A stretch of 64,000 bases of DNA. It comes from Streptacidiphilus carbonis. Lineage in GTDB: Bacteria; Actinomycetota; Actinomycetes; Streptomycetales; Streptomycetaceae. The stretch lies in contig NZ_BBPM01000029.1 in NCBI RefSeq assembly GCF_000787775.1, forward strand, positions 4,304 to 68,303. Direction: 5' to 3'. How positions within the stretch are numbered: position 1 is the stretch's first letter; every line of letters starts with the position of its first letter. Shown here in pieces: positions 18,225 to 27,456 of this stretch. A model generated the notes under the pieces. The model was not told where the DNA came from. It was given only the letters and a program-made list of their open reading frames with translations, and searched no databases. The translations under genes and the position numbers were made by a program.

Positions 18225-18860
18225 CTACCAGCGCATCGGCGGGGGCGCGGCGGTCAGCCGCTCGATGGTGCGGGTGAGGGCGCCGCGCAGCACCCGGCCG
18301 CGCCGGGCGGGGACGGACGGTTCGCCGGCGGCGGCGCTGACGAGGTGTTGGACGACGTCGAAGTCCAGTGCGCCGTCGTCGTCGGGGACGATCAGCGACT
18401 CATGGGCCAGGCCGCGCAGCTCGCCGCCGGCCGTGGCCGGCACGGCCTCCAGGGCCAGCACCGTGGCACCGCTGCGCCTGGCTCCGTGGACCCGTTCCAG
18501 CAGGCCGCCGTCGGACGCGCCAGGTGCCACCAGCAGCACCGTCTCGCCGCGTCCGGCCTGCTCCAGTCGCCGCAGCGGGACGGAGAGGTGCGGCGGCGCC
18601 CCGGGCGGAACGGTCCGGCGCAGCAGGGTCGGTGAGAGCTCGGGCAGTCCGCTCCAGGCGGCCTCGTCGTCCAGGTGCGCGGCCAGGTGCCAGGGCTCCT
18701 CCGCGTCGGTGCCGACCAGCAGCAGTCCGCCGGGCGCGGCTGCGGGACGGGTGACCGCCCCGCGCAGCGCGCCGGCGAACCCCTGGGTCCGCTCCAGCCA
18801 GCCCGAACCGGCAAGCAGTTCCCGCAGCACTGTGACCCTGGCCGCATCCATGTCCCTCAT
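18225..18860 (-). CDS. Conserved hypothetical protein
   Basis: This soluble protein of about 211 residues has no known domain that I can name. The N-terminal half has a hydrophobic beta strand, PGGLLLVGTDAEEPWHLAAHL. The centre has ETVLLVAPGASDGGLLERV, resembling an alternating alpha/beta fold. The C-terminal part is basic (RRGRVLRGALTRTIERL). It is conserved in streptomycetes, from memory, next to the F420-NADP reductase gene. It is divergent from npdG with a gap of only about 38 bases and convergent with the MoxR operon with a 3-base gap. The start could be ATG 18860 or ATG 18851. Confidence 0.7.
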   Translation of the reverse strand: MRDMDAARVTVLRELLAGSGWLERTQGFAGALRGAVTRPAAAPGGLLLVGTDAEEPWHLAAHLDDEAAWSGLPELSPTLLRRTVPPGAPPHLSVPLRRLEQAGRGETVLLVAPGASDGGLLERVHGARRSGATVLALEAVPATAGGELRGLAHESLIVPDDDGALDFDVVQHLVSAAAGEPSVPARRGRVLRGALTRTIERLTAAPPPMRW

Positions 18861-18898
18861 GCTGCCGCAGTCGGCGCCGCTGATGGGAGGATTCGGGA

Positions 18899-19609
18899 AT
18901 GACTGCACCTCAAGAGACCACAACCGCCGCCCCGGCCGCGCGCAGCCCGTACGACCTGCCGGACGTCTCCGGCCTGGTGGTCGGCGTCCTCGGCGGCACC
19001 GGGCCGCAGGGCCGCGGCCTGGCCTACCGGCTCGCCAAGGCCGGCCAGCAGGTGGTGATCGGCTCCCGCAGCGCCGAGCGCGCCCAGGAGAAGGCCGACG
19101 AGCTCGGCCATGGCGTGCGTGGGGCGGACAACGCGACCACGGCGGCGGAGAGCGACATCGTCATCGTCGCGGTGCCGTGGGAGGGCCACGCTGAGCTGCT
19201 GGCCTCGCTCCGCAGCGAGCTGGCCGGGAAGATCGTCGTCGACTGCGTCAACCCGCTGGGCTTCGACAAGCAGGGCGCCTACGCGCTCAAGCCCGAGGAG
19301 GGCAGTGCCGCCCAGCAGGCCGCGGCGCTGCTGCCGGACTCGCGGGTGACCGCCGCCTTCCACCACCTCTCGGCGGTGCTGCTGCTGGACCAGGCGGTGG
19401 ACGAGGTCGAGATCGACGTGCTGGTGCTGGGCGAGGAGCGGGCCGCGACCGACGCCGTCCAGGCGCTGGCCAACCGGGTGCCGGGGATGCGCGGCGTGTT
19501 CGCCGGACGGCTGCGCAACGCGCACCAGGTGGAGTCGCTGGTCGCGAACCTGATCTCGGTGAACCGCCGCTACAAGGCCCACGCGGGGCTGCGGGTCACC
19601 GACATCTGA
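18899..19609 (+). CDS. npdG: NADPH-dependent F420 reductase
   Basis: This enzyme transfers hydride between NADP(H) and the deazaflavin cofactor F420, feeding F420-dependent reductases. The 236-residue protein begins with an acidic tail and a Rossmann motif, VVGVLGGTGPQGRGLAYRLA (about 27-46), followed by GSRSAERAQEKADEL, the NADP-specific loop. Later family segments are IVIVAVPWEGH, VDCVNPLGF and AFHHLSAVLL. The length fits the family. GGAGG lies about 8 bases before the ATG. It predicts that the host makes F420, though no F420 biosynthesis genes are in the window. Confidence 0.93.
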   Translation: MTAPQETTTAAPAARSPYDLPDVSGLVVGVLGGTGPQGRGLAYRLAKAGQQVVIGSRSAERAQEKADELGHGVRGADNATTAAESDIVIVAVPWEGHAELLASLRSELAGKIVVDCVNPLGFDKQGAYALKPEEGSAAQQAAALLPDSRVTAAFHHLSAVLLLDQAVDEVEIDVLVLGEERAATDAVQALANRVPGMRGVFAGRLRNAHQVESLVANLISVNRRYKAHAGLRVTDI

Positions 19610-19738
19610 GCCTGCCGGGAGCCCTCAGGGAGAGCTCGGGGAGCCCGCTGGAGCCCCCTGGGCAAGGAGCGGGCCGGACGGTCGGACACAATGGTTCCCG
19701 TCCGGCCCTTCCCGTCGTCCCGCTCCCCGGAGTCCCCG

Positions 19739-19900
19739 ATGCCCCGCTTCGCCCTGCTTGCCTTCGTCCTCGCCGCCCTGGCACTGGTCGCCGCCGTGGT
19801 CTCGGTGCTGGCGGGCTTCTGGATCGGCCTGGTCTGGGTGCTGCTGGCCGGCATCTCCAGCAACGTCGGCTGGGTGCAGCTGCGGCGCGCCCGGAGCTGA
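19739..19900 (+). CDS. Small membrane protein
   Basis: This 53-residue protein has two hydrophobic segments (ALLAFVLAALALVAAVVSVL and a second around IGLVWVLLAGI) and a short basic tail with WVQLRRARS. No function is known. The ATG at 19739 has CCGGAG upstream and begins the conserved-looking part; an in-frame start at 19691 is less likely. It is convergent with the M50 peptidase gene, with a gap of 25 bases. The 129 bases before it hold no clear structure. Confidence 0.6.
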   Translation: MPRFALLAFVLAALALVAAVVSVLAGFWIGLVWVLLAGISSNVGWVQLRRARS

Positions 19901-19925
19901 GCCGCTCCGATCGCGCGCCGGGGGC

Positions 19926-20732
19926 TCAGCTCCCGAAGACGTTGCCGAGGTGGAAGTTGAAGAAGTGGAAGGCGCTGGAGCCCACCGAGGCGAACAGCGC
20001 GCTCTGGCCGAACCAGCCCAGCACCCGGTAGATCACGTCGTTGAAGAACCAGTTGTTGACGGTCGGGTTCCACAGCAGCAGGAAGACGATCATCATCCCG
20101 TACGGGGCCAGGTTCGCGAAAGCCCGCCGGTTCTCGTAGGAGAGCCAGGGCTCGACTATCCCGTAGCCGTCCAGTCCCGGCATCGGCACCAGGTTGAGGA
20201 TGCCGGCCATCAGCTGCAGCAGTGCCAGGTACCCGAGGGCCGAGAAGAACGCCGGATGGGCGGTGTCCAGGCCGACCTGGCTCAACGGGATCAGCAGCAG
20301 CAGTGCCAGCACCAGGTTGACGGCCGGACCGGCGGCCGAGATCAGGCTGTGCTTCCACTTGCCCCGGATCCGTCCGCGCTCGATGAACACCGCACCGCCG
20401 GGCAGCGCGATACCGCCGAGGATGATGAAGATCAGCGGCATCACGAAGCTGTAGATCGGGTGGGTGTACTTCAGCGGGTTCAGGGTGAGGTAGCCCTTGG
20501 TGCCCACCGAGATGTCACCACCGTGCAGCGCGGTCCTGGCGTGGGCGTACTCGTGCAGGCAGAGTGAGATCAGCCAGCCGGCCACCACGAAGAGGAACAC
20601 GCCGACCCTGGCGTTGCCCCATCCGCTCCACAGGGCCCAGCCGGAGGCGACCAGGACGGCTACCAGTACCCAGAAGATCACGCTGATCTTCCGGTCGGCA
20701 GTGGGTGAGCGGCGGGTGTCGTTGAACGTCAT
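19926..20732 (-). CDS. Site-2 protease family (M50) zinc metallopeptidase
   Basis: This 268-residue intramembrane protease has about six hydrophobic segments. The zinc site is the HEYAHA motif (residues about 60-65, LCLHEYAHARTALHGG), with the third ligand in NLVPMPGLDGYGI (about 185). There are no PDZ or CBS domains, so it belongs to the compact site-2 protease group found in actinobacteria. Substrates are probably membrane-bound regulators or signal peptides; none is indicated here. The start ATG at 20732 has a GGAG about 11 bases upstream. Confidence 0.9.
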   Translation of the reverse strand: MTFNDTRRSPTADRKISVIFWVLVAVLVASGWALWSGWGNARVGVFLFVVAGWLISLCLHEYAHARTALHGGDISVGTKGYLTLNPLKYTHPIYSFVMPLIFIILGGIALPGGAVFIERGRIRGKWKHSLISAAGPAVNLVLALLLLIPLSQVGLDTAHPAFFSALGYLALLQLMAGILNLVPMPGLDGYGIVEPWLSYENRRAFANLAPYGMMIVFLLLWNPTVNNWFFNDVIYRVLGWFGQSALFASVGSSAFHFFNFHLGNVFGS

Positions 20733-20912
20733 GAGTGCAGGGCTCCGAAGCGCGGGGGAGTGCCGATCATGCCGTCTCGCCGCCCCCGGCGACAAGCGAC
20801 ACCTGAGTGTCAACCTCTGGAACGACCGTGTTCGGTGGTGCGTTCCGACCGACGGGGTCCGTGCAGGGGAGTGAGAGGATCCGCACCGGCGCGCCACGAG
20901 GTCGGGGCAGAG

Positions 20913-20992
20913 CCCCGCGGCCCCTGGGGTGCTGCAACTGAGCTTCTGACAGCACGTCGCACCTGCATCAGGGGCGCGGGGAACCGCGCGAC
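20913..20992. repeat. Degenerate copy D of the composite repeat in a 302-base gap
   Basis: The outer arms CCCCGCGGCCCCTG (20913-20926) and CAGGGGCGCGGGG (20969-20981) pair with one indel. TGCAACT (20933-20939) survives, but its partner has decayed to GTCGCAC. Next to it, GGGGC-aga-GCCCC (20904-20916) forms a small hairpin. This occupies the panB-proximal half of the 20733-21034 gap. The rest holds the M50 gene promoter region and a GACAC-ctga-GTGTC dyad at 20798-20811, with no further feature seen. Confidence 0.55.
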
Positions 20993-21034
20993 CGACCATC
21001 CATCCGCCGCAGTCGAAACCGGCAGCAACCCCCG

Positions 21035-21934
21035 TCAGTGGAAGGTGTGCTCCGCGGCCGGGAAGCTGCCGCCGATCACGTCCGCCGAGAACGCCCGTGC
21101 CGCGTCGCCGAGCGTCGCCCGCAGGTCCGCGTACTGCTTGACGAACTTCGGGACCCGCCCCCCGGTCATCCCGGCCATGTCCGTCCAGACCAGGACCTGG
21201 GCGTCGCAGCCGACGCCCGCGCCGATGCCGACGGTGGGAATGTGGACGGACGAGGTCACCTGGGTGGCGAGCTCGGCCGGGACGGCCTCCAGGACGACGG
21301 CGAAGGCGCCTGCGGCCTGCGCGGTCTTGGCGTCGCGGAGCAGCTGGTGGGCCGCCTCGTCGCCGCGGCCCTGGACCGGGTAGCCGCCGAAGGCGTGCAC
21401 CGACTGCGGGGTGAGCCCGAGGTGCGCCATCACCGGGACCCCGGCCTGCACCAGCAGCTCCGTCGCCGCGGCGGACCGCTCGCCGCCCTCCAGCTTGACC
21501 GCGCCGACCCCGGCCTCCTTCATCAGCCGCACGGCGTTCCGCAGCGCCTGCGCCGGGGACTCCTGGTACGCGCCGAACGGCAGGTCCGCGACGATCATGG
21601 CGCGCTTGGTGCCGCGCACCACTGCCGCGGACATCATCACCATCTCGTCCATGGTGACCGGCACGGTGTTCTCGTAGCCGAGGTGGCAGTTGCCCGCCGA
21701 GTCCCCGACCAGCAGCACCGGGATGCCCGCTTCGTCGAAGACGGCGGCGGTGGGGGCGTCGTAGGCGGTCAGCATCGGCCAGCGCTCGCCGCGCTGCTTC
21801 GCGGCGGCGAGGTCGCGGACGGTGACCCGGCGGGAGGTGACACCGCCGTAGAGGGACTGCTGCGGCTTGTCGGCGGCGGCCTTCTCGGCGGCGGCGTCGG
21901 ACTTCTGGGCAGGCGGGAGCGAACCGTGCTGCAT
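21035..21934 (-). CDS. panB: 3-methyl-2-oxobutanoate hydroxymethyltransferase
   Basis: PanB is the first enzyme of pantothenate (coenzyme A precursor) synthesis and transfers a hydroxymethyl group from methylene-THF to ketoisovalerate. The 299-residue protein shows MLTAYDAPTAAVFDEAGI, VLLVGDSAGNCHLGYENT (metal-binding Asp-Ser), ADLPFGAYQ, KLEGG, VMAHLGLTPQS and VGIGAGVGCDAQVLVWTD. The N-terminal 30 residues are Ala/Lys-rich, as in other actinobacterial forms. The ATG at 21934 has AGGAGA about 6 bases upstream. It is divergent from the MFS pump gene; panC and panD are not in the window. Confidence 0.95.
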   Translation of the reverse strand: MQHGSLPPAQKSDAAAEKAAADKPQQSLYGGVTSRRVTVRDLAAAKQRGERWPMLTAYDAPTAAVFDEAGIPVLLVGDSAGNCHLGYENTVPVTMDEMVMMSAAVVRGTKRAMIVADLPFGAYQESPAQALRNAVRLMKEAGVGAVKLEGGERSAAATELLVQAGVPVMAHLGLTPQSVHAFGGYPVQGRGDEAAHQLLRDAKTAQAAGAFAVVLEAVPAELATQVTSSVHIPTVGIGAGVGCDAQVLVWTDMAGMTGGRVPKFVKQYADLRATLGDAARAFSADVIGGSFPAAEHTFH

Positions 21935-22044
21935 GGCTGTTCTCCTGTTGGTCGTCTCGTGGCGCCGCGGAGGGCGTCCCCGGATTCCCCTCCATGCTGA
22001 CACGTCGTCGCCTCCCCGCAAAGAGCGGGGGCATTGCCGAATCT

Positions 22045-22075
22045 TTACGATACGAGACGGACCCGTATCGTAAAT
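22045..22075. promoter_or_regulatory. 11-bp inverted repeat operator over the MFS pump promoter
   Basis: TTTACGATACG (22045-22055) and CGTATCGTAAA (22065-22075) are perfect inverted arms around a 9-base spacer. The site ends 17 bases before the MFS start and covers a plausible promoter, TTTACG - 16 bases - TATCGT. TAACGT at 22081-22086 could instead serve as the -10 of a leaderless transcript. This symmetry is typical of TetR-family operators. The TetR gene directly downstream of the pump (23729) is the obvious candidate to bind it. Confidence 0.7.
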
Positions 22076-22092
22076 AGCGGTAACGTGTCCCT

Positions 22093-23724
22093 ATGGCCAC
22101 CACATCCCAGACGTCCGCCGTCGCCGGACGCCGGATCCCCGAGGCGGTGCACCGCCGCAGGTGGGGGATCCTGACCGTACTGATCTTCAGCCTGCTGGTC
22201 GTCGTCCTCGACAACTCGATCCTCAATGTGGCGATGAAGACCATCGCCAGCCCGGCTCCCACCGGTCTCGGCGCCACCCAGAGCCAGCTGGAATGGGCGA
22301 TCAACTCCTACACCCTGGTCTTCGCGGGGCTGCTGTTCACCGCGGGCATGCTGGGCGACCGGCTCGGACGCAAGAAGACCCTGCTGTTCGGCATGGTGGT
22401 GTTCGGCGCCGGGTCGCTGCTCTGCTCGATGGCCGCCTCGCCCGCCGAACTCATCGGCTACCGCGCCGCGATGGGCTTCGGCGGCGCCTTCGTGATGCCG
22501 GCCACCCTCGCCATCATCATGAACGTCTTCGAACGCGAGGAGCAGCCCAAGGCCATCGGCATCTGGTCCGGCGCGGTCGGCCTGGCCATCGCCATCGGGC
22601 CGATCGCGGGCGGGCTGCTGCTGGCGCACTTCTGGTGGGGCTCGGTCTTCCTGGTCAACGTCCCGATCGTGGTGCTGGCGCTGATCGGGATGGTCTGGCT
22701 GGTCCCGGACTCCCGCGACCCCAACCCCGGCCGGCCGGACCCGCTGGGCGTGCTGCTCTCGGTCGTCGGCCTGGTGGCGCTGGTCTACGGGATCATCAAG
22801 GGCGGCCAGGTCGCCGACTTCACCGTCGCCCAGTCCTGGCTGCCGATCCTGGTCGGCATCCTGGTGCTGGCCGGCTTCGTGCTGCACCAGCTGCGCAGCC
22901 GCACGCCGATGCTGGACATGGGCTGGTTCCGCAACCGGCACTTCTCCGCCGCCGTGGTCGCGGTCGGGCTGACCTTCTTCGCGCTGATGGGCGTGACCTT
23001 CTTCGGCGTCTTCTACCTGCAGAGCGTCCGCGGCTACTCGCCGCTGCAGGCCGGCCTGCTACTGCTCCCGCTCGCCGCCGCGCAGCTGCTGGTCTCGCCC
23101 CGGGCCCGCTTCGTGGTCGACCGCTTCGGCGTGCGGGCCACCTGCGCCACCGGGATGCTGCTGATCGCCGCCACCTTCGCCGGCTTCCTGCTGCTGGGAC
23201 GGGACACCGGGATCTGGGTGCTGGAGGTGCTCTCCTTCTTCCAGGGCACCGGCATGGCGCTGGTGATGCCGCCGGCCACGGTCACCATCATGGGCACCCT
23301 GCCCCGGGAGAAGGCCGGCTCCGGATCGGCCGTCAACAACACCTTCCGCCAGGTCGGCGGATCGCTCGGGGTCGCGGTGCTGGGCGCGCTGCTGTCCACC
23401 AGCTACCGCAGCGGCATCCAGGACAAGCTGAGCGCCCTGCCCGCGCAGTACCGCACCCCGGCGGGGGAGTCCATCGAGGGCACCCTGGGGGTGGTGGACC
23501 GGATCGGCCCGCGCGCCGCCGCCCTGGTCGACCCGGCCAAGGACGCCTTCATCCACGCCATGCACATCACCGCGGTGACCGCGGGGTCGGTGGCGGCGAT
23601 CGGCGCCCTGATCGCCTTCTCCTTCCTGCCCGGCCGGCCGCCGGCCGAGGCCCAGCAGGGGGAGGCGGCCGGGGAGGCCGCCGGGGGCGCGGATCCGGCC
23701 GGGGAGCCGAGCAGGGCAGGATAG
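22093..23724 (+). CDS. MFS transporter, DHA2 (EmrB/QacA-type) drug efflux
   Basis: This 543-residue membrane protein has about 14 predicted helices, as in DHA2 drug:proton antiporters. Motif A reads [13 protein letters not shown] (about 94-106), and the helix-1 motif is [14 protein letters not shown]. The C-terminus is a Glu/Ala/Gly-rich cytoplasmic tail. It is followed after 4 bases by a TetR repressor gene, and an 11-bp inverted repeat covers its promoter, so a ligand-inducible pump is likely. The exported compound cannot be named. The start lies very close to the candidate -10, with no ribosome-binding site. Confidence 0.92.
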   Translation: MATTSQTSAVAGRRIPEAVHRRRWGILTVLIFSLLVVVLDNSILNVAMKTIASPAPTGLGATQSQLEWAINSYTLVFAGLLFTAGMLGDRLGRKKTLLFGMVVFGAGSLLCSMAASPAELIGYRAAMGFGGAFVMPATLAIIMNVFEREEQPKAIGIWSGAVGLAIAIGPIAGGLLLAHFWWGSVFLVNVPIVVLALIGMVWLVPDSRDPNPGRPDPLGVLLSVVGLVALVYGIIKGGQVADFTVAQSWLPILVGILVLAGFVLHQLRSRTPMLDMGWFRNRHFSAAVVAVGLTFFALMGVTFFGVFYLQSVRGYSPLQAGLLLLPLAAAQLLVSPRARFVVDRFGVRATCATGMLLIAATFAGFLLLGRDTGIWVLEVLSFFQGTGMALVMPPATVTIMGTLPREKAGSGSAVNNTFRQVGGSLGVAVLGALLSTSYRSGIQDKLSALPAQYRTPAGESIEGTLGVVDRIGPRAAALVDPAKDAFIHAMHITAVTAGSVAAIGALIAFSFLPGRPPAEAQQGEAAGEAAGGADPAGEPSRAG

Positions 23725-23728
23725 GCCC

Positions 23729-24511
23729 GTGACCAGCACCAGCGACGACAGGACCGGCGCGGCCCGGGCGGCGGCACCCCCCGTGCCGTCCCCCGCCGCG
23801 TCGCCGCAGGCGGGGCCGCCGCCGCTCGCCCCGCGCCGTGGCCGGCCCCGAAGCGAGGCGGCCGAGCAGGCGATCGTGGCGGCGGTGCTGCGGCTGATCG
23901 AGCAGGGCTATCCGCTCCCGCTGCTGTCCGTCGAGGGGATCGCCGCAGAGGCGGGCGTCGGCAAGGCCACCATCTACCGGCGCTGGCCCAACAAGGAGGA
24001 ACTGCTGCTGGACGTGCTGCAGCGGGTCGACGAGCCCGAGCCGCCGCGGCACGACGGCAGCGTGCGGGACGCGCTGGTCGCAGCCCTGGAGTATCTGCGG
24101 CAGGCGGCGCTGGCCCGGCGCGCGCACTCCTCGCTGGCGATCCTGTCGACCGAGCTGCGCTCCATGCCCGAGCTCTACCGCCGCTACCACGAGCAGGTGA
24201 TCGAGCCGCGCCGGGCCCGGACCCGGGCCCTGCTGGCCCGCGGCGTGGCGAACGGCGAGATCCGCGGCGACGTCGACCTCGACCTGCTCGGCGAGCTGGT
24301 CATCGGCCCGATGCTGGCCAGGACGGTGCTGCGGCCGGACTCCCGGCTGGACGACCCGCAGCTCTGCGCGACCATCGTGGACACGGTGCTCCAGGGCATC
24401 GCGCCGCCGACGGCAGCCTCGGCCGCACCGTCCGGGACCGCAGCCGGGACCCAAGCCGGGGACGCGCCCGGGAACACGTCGGGGAGCGCGTCCGGGGCCG
24501 GGGCGGAGTAG
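23729..24511 (+). CDS. TetR/AcrR family regulator of the adjacent MFS pump
   Basis: This 260-residue protein has a Pro/Ala-rich N-terminus of about 38 residues, then the HTH domain (about 39-88) with EQAIVAAVLRLIEQGY, IAAEAGVGKATIYRRWPNKEELL, and a helical TetR_C-type domain. The last 35 residues are a Gly/Ala/Thr-rich disordered tail (GTAAGTQAGDAPGN). The GTG start is 4 bases after the pump stop, so both genes share one transcript and the protein probably represses its own operon through the inverted repeat at 22045-22075. Confidence 0.9.
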   Translation: MTSTSDDRTGAARAAAPPVPSPAASPQAGPPPLAPRRGRPRSEAAEQAIVAAVLRLIEQGYPLPLLSVEGIAAEAGVGKATIYRRWPNKEELLLDVLQRVDEPEPPRHDGSVRDALVAALEYLRQAALARRAHSSLAILSTELRSMPELYRRYHEQVIEPRRARTRALLARGVANGEIRGDVDLDLLGELVIGPMLARTVLRPDSRLDDPQLCATIVDTVLQGIAPPTAASAAPSGTAAGTQAGDAPGNTSGSASGAGAE

Positions 24512-24539
24512 CGTCCGGATCGCCGCATTTGCCATAGAA

Positions 24540-24558
24540 CGGAACCTTTGCCGTTCCG
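24540..24558. promoter_or_regulatory. Short inverted repeat between the TetR gene and the EEP gene
   Basis: CGGAAC (24540-24545) and GTTCCG (24553-24558) are separated by 7 bases in a relatively AT-rich patch. It could be a weak terminator of the MFS-TetR unit or an operator for the following gene. The evidence is limited to the symmetry. Confidence 0.3.
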
Positions 24559-24643
24559 GTGCGCGTCATGGGACTCATAAGGGTCCGGCCCACCGCACCC
24601 TGGGGTTGGCGGCCGGGCACGCGAACGGCGTTGGGGTTCATAC

Positions 24644-25657
24644 ATGGCACAAACAGACACCGCACAGCCGCGCACCGCTGCGAAGTGGTCGCGGGTCCCC
24701 GGCACCGGCGGCTGGGGGCGGGACGGCAGGGGCCGCAGCGCCTGGCACCGCGGCTGGGTGCTCGCGGTGCTGGCCGGGCTGCTTGCGCTGCTGCTGCTGT
24801 TCCACGCCGAGCTCCCCAACCAGGTCGGAAACCTGGGCAGCCTGGTGGAGACCTTCCTGCCCTGGGCCGGCCTGGCCGTCCCGGTGCTGCTGGTGCTGGC
24901 CGTGGTCCGGCGCTCGGCGACGGCGCTGGTGGTGCTGCTGGTACCGGTGCTGGTCTGGGCCAACCTGTTCGGCGCGCTGCTCACCGGCAAGGGCGGCGGC
25001 GGCTACGACTTCACCGTGGTCCAGCACAACGTCAACGCCACCAACTCCGACATCCCCGGCACGGTGGCCACGCTGGAGGCGGCGAAGCCGGACGTGATCG
25101 CTTTGGAGGAGCTGTCCACCGACCAGGTCGGCACCTTTCGGCAGGACCTGGCCGCGGCCTACCCGTACCACGTGATCGAGGGCACGGTCGGGCTGTGGTC
25201 CAAGTACCCGCTGTCCGACAGCAAGCCGGTGGACATCCAGATCGGCTGGACCCGGGCGCTGCGCACCACGGTCGCCTCGCCGCACGGCGACGTGGCCGTC
25301 TATGTCGCCCATATGCCGTCCGTTCGGGTGAAGTTCGACGGCGGATTCACCGCGAACCAGCGGGACAACAGCGCCGAGGCACTGGGGCAGGCGCTGGCCG
25401 CCGAGAAGCTCTCCAAGGTGGTGCTGCTCGGCGACCTCAACGGGACCATGAACGACCGCAGCCTGGCCCCGATCACCTCGCAGATGCGTTCGGCTCAGGG
25501 CTCGGCCGGTTCCGGCTTCGGGTTCAGCTGGCCGGCCGCGTTCCCGATGGCCAGGATCGACCAGATTATGACCAGGGGGGTCACTCCCACCGACGCCTGG
25601 ACCCTCCCGCAGACCGGCAGCGACCACCTCCCCGTCGCCGCCCACATCGAACTCTGA
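24644..25657 (+). CDS. Membrane-anchored endonuclease/exonuclease/phosphatase (EEP) family protein
   Basis: This 337-residue protein has an N-terminal cytoplasmic stretch and three membrane helices (about 38-55, 68-86 and 90-112). An extracellular EEP-fold domain (about 118-337) follows. Catalytic motifs are VQHNVNATN, VIALEELSTDQ (Glu), LLGDLNGTMND (Asp, Asn), RIDQIM and GSDHLPV (Asp-His). The family includes phosphodiesterases acting on nucleic acids, sphingomyelin or phosphoinositides. An outward-facing enzyme acting on a phosphodiester in the envelope or medium is inferred; the substrate is unknown. The start codon follows a weak GGTTCATAC region. Confidence 0.88.
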   Translation: MAQTDTAQPRTAAKWSRVPGTGGWGRDGRGRSAWHRGWVLAVLAGLLALLLLFHAELPNQVGNLGSLVETFLPWAGLAVPVLLVLAVVRRSATALVVLLVPVLVWANLFGALLTGKGGGGYDFTVVQHNVNATNSDIPGTVATLEAAKPDVIALEELSTDQVGTFRQDLAAAYPYHVIEGTVGLWSKYPLSDSKPVDIQIGWTRALRTTVASPHGDVAVYVAHMPSVRVKFDGGFTANQRDNSAEALGQALAAEKLSKVVLLGDLNGTMNDRSLAPITSQMRSAQGSAGSGFGFSWPAAFPMARIDQIMTRGVTPTDAWTLPQTGSDHLPVAAHIEL

Positions 25658-25672
25658 GGTTCCGGGGCCCCG

Positions 25673-27448
25673 TCAGGACGGTTCGCGCCAGCGGTTGGTG
25701 ATGGGCTGGCGGCGGTCCCTGCCGAAGTTCTTGGACGAGATCTTCGTCCCCGGCGGGTACTGCCGCCGCTTGTACTCGGCGGTGTCCACCAGACGGATCA
25801 CCCGGTCCACCACCGCGGCGTCGAACCCCTCGGCGAGGATCTCGGCGCGGCCCCGGTCCCGCTCGACGTAGGCGGTGAGCACCGCGTCCAGCAGGTCGTA
25901 GTCGGGCAGCGAGTCGGTGTCCACCTGGTCCGGGCGCAGCTCGGCGCTGGGCGGCTTGCTGATCGTGTTCTCCGGGATCGGCGGGGTCTCGCCGCGCTCG
26001 GCCGCGGCCTCGTTGCGCCACCTGGCCAGCCGGAAGACCAGCGACTTGTAGACGTCCTTGACCGGCCCGTAGCCGCCGACCGAGTCGCCGTAGAGGGTGG
26101 AGTAGCCGACGGCCAGCTCGCTCTTGTTGCCCGGGGCCAGCACCAGGTGGTTCTCCTGGTTGGAGAGGGCCATCAGCAGGGTGCCGCGCAGCCGCGACTG
26201 CAGGTTCTCCTCGGCCAGGCCGGTCAGTCCCAGCGCGTCCATGTAGGCGTTGAACATCGGTTCGATGGAGACGGTGCGGAAGTGCAGCCCGGTGCGGCGG
26301 GCCAGTTCGGCGGCGTCGTCGCGGGAGTGCTGGGAGGAGTACGCGCTGGGCATCGACACGCAGTGGACGTTGTCCGCGCCGACGGCGTCCACCGCGAGCG
26401 CGGCCACCAGTGCCGAGTCGATGCCGCCGGACAGGCCGATCAGCACCGCCGTGAAGCCGTTCTTCTGGACGTAGGCGCGCAGCCCGACCACCAGCGCGCC
26501 GTAGACCTCCTCCAGCTCGCCGAGGCGGGGGGCCTGACCTGCCGTCACCGGTTCGGCGGGGGCGGGCAGGACGTCCTCGGAGAGCACCGTCCGGACCACC
26601 TCCAGACCGTCGGCGACGAAGCGGCTGCTGTTCGCCTCGGCCTCGCGGCCGGTCGCGGCCGTGGCCTGCGGCAGGTCCAGGTCCAGCAGCAGGCAGCCCT
26701 CCTCGAACTGCGGCGCCCTGGCCAGCACCTCGCCCGAGGCGTCGACCACCAGCGAGTCGCCGTCGAACACCAGCTCGTCCTGGCCGCCCACCTGGTTGAC
26801 GTAGGCCAGGGTGCAGCCCGCCTCGGCGGCCCGGCGCCGCACCAGCTCCAGTCGGAGGTCGTCCTTGTCGGCCTCGTACGGTGAGGCGTTGACCACCAGC
26901 AGCAGTCCGGCCCCCGCCTGCCGGGCGGCCTGGACCCGGCCGCCGTCCTGCCAGATGTCCTCGCAGACGGCCAGGGCGACGTCCACGCCGTGGACCCGGA
27001 AGACCGGCAGGGTGTCGCCGGGGACGAAGTAGCGGAACTCGTCGAACACCCCGTAGTTCGGCAGATGGTGCTTGGCCAGCCGGGTGACCACCCGGCCGCG
27101 GTGCAGCAGGGCGGCGCAGTTCTGCGGCGAGCCCACCGGCAGCCCGAGCCGCTGCGAGGGGGTGGTGGACCGGCCGAGGTAGCCGACCACCACGGCGGTG
27201 TCGCCGAGGCCCTCGGCCGCCAGCCGCTCGGCCAGGGCCACCAGTGCGGCGCGCGAGGCGGCCACGAAGGAGGGGCGCAGCGCCAGGTCCTCCACCGGGT
27301 AGCCGGTGAGCGCCATCTCGGGGAAGGCGACCAGGTGGGCGCCCTGCTCGGCGGCGTGCCGGGTCCAGTGGACCACCAGCTCGCTGTTGCCGGCGATGTC
27401 GCCGACGGTGGTGTCGATCTGGTTCAGCGCGAGGCGGAGAGAAGGCAC
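25673..27448 (-). CDS. nadE: Glutamine-dependent NAD+ synthetase
   Basis: This enzyme makes NAD+ from deamido-NAD with ATP and glutamine. The 591-residue protein joins an N-terminal nitrilase-type glutaminase to a C-terminal synthetase. Glutaminase catalytic residues lie in VAFPEMALTGYP (Glu), RLAKHHLPNYG (Lys) and LAVCEDIWQDG (Cys). The synthetase ATP loop is IGLSGGIDSALVAAL (about 340-354), with NKSELAVGYSTLYGDSVGG near 440. The GTG at 27448 fits the conserved start, S-L-R-L-A-L-N-Q-I-D. Only a weak ribosome-binding site (GAGTGA) precedes it. Three 8-bp tandem repeats lie directly upstream and may be a regulatory site. Confidence 0.96.
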   Translation of the reverse strand: MPSLRLALNQIDTTVGDIAGNSELVVHWTRHAAEQGAHLVAFPEMALTGYPVEDLALRPSFVAASRAALVALAERLAAEGLGDTAVVVGYLGRSTTPSQRLGLPVGSPQNCAALLHRGRVVTRLAKHHLPNYGVFDEFRYFVPGDTLPVFRVHGVDVALAVCEDIWQDGGRVQAARQAGAGLLLVVNASPYEADKDDLRLELVRRRAAEAGCTLAYVNQVGGQDELVFDGDSLVVDASGEVLARAPQFEEGCLLLDLDLPQATAATGREAEANSSRFVADGLEVVRTVLSEDVLPAPAEPVTAGQAPRLGELEEVYGALVVGLRAYVQKNGFTAVLIGLSGGIDSALVAALAVDAVGADNVHCVSMPSAYSSQHSRDDAAELARRTGLHFRTVSIEPMFNAYMDALGLTGLAEENLQSRLRGTLLMALSNQENHLVLAPGNKSELAVGYSTLYGDSVGGYGPVKDVYKSLVFRLARWRNEAAAERGETPPIPENTISKPPSAELRPDQVDTDSLPDYDLLDAVLTAYVERDRGRAEILAEGFDAAVVDRVIRLVDTAEYKRRQYPPGTKISSKNFGRDRRQPITNRWREPS

Positions 27449-27456
27449 CCGTTCAC

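Noticed and set aside
20733-21034. Possible small RNA or gene in the 302-base gap
   Set aside because: Only a decayed composite repeat and short dyads are visible; no codon-biased frame or tRNA-like fold was found.
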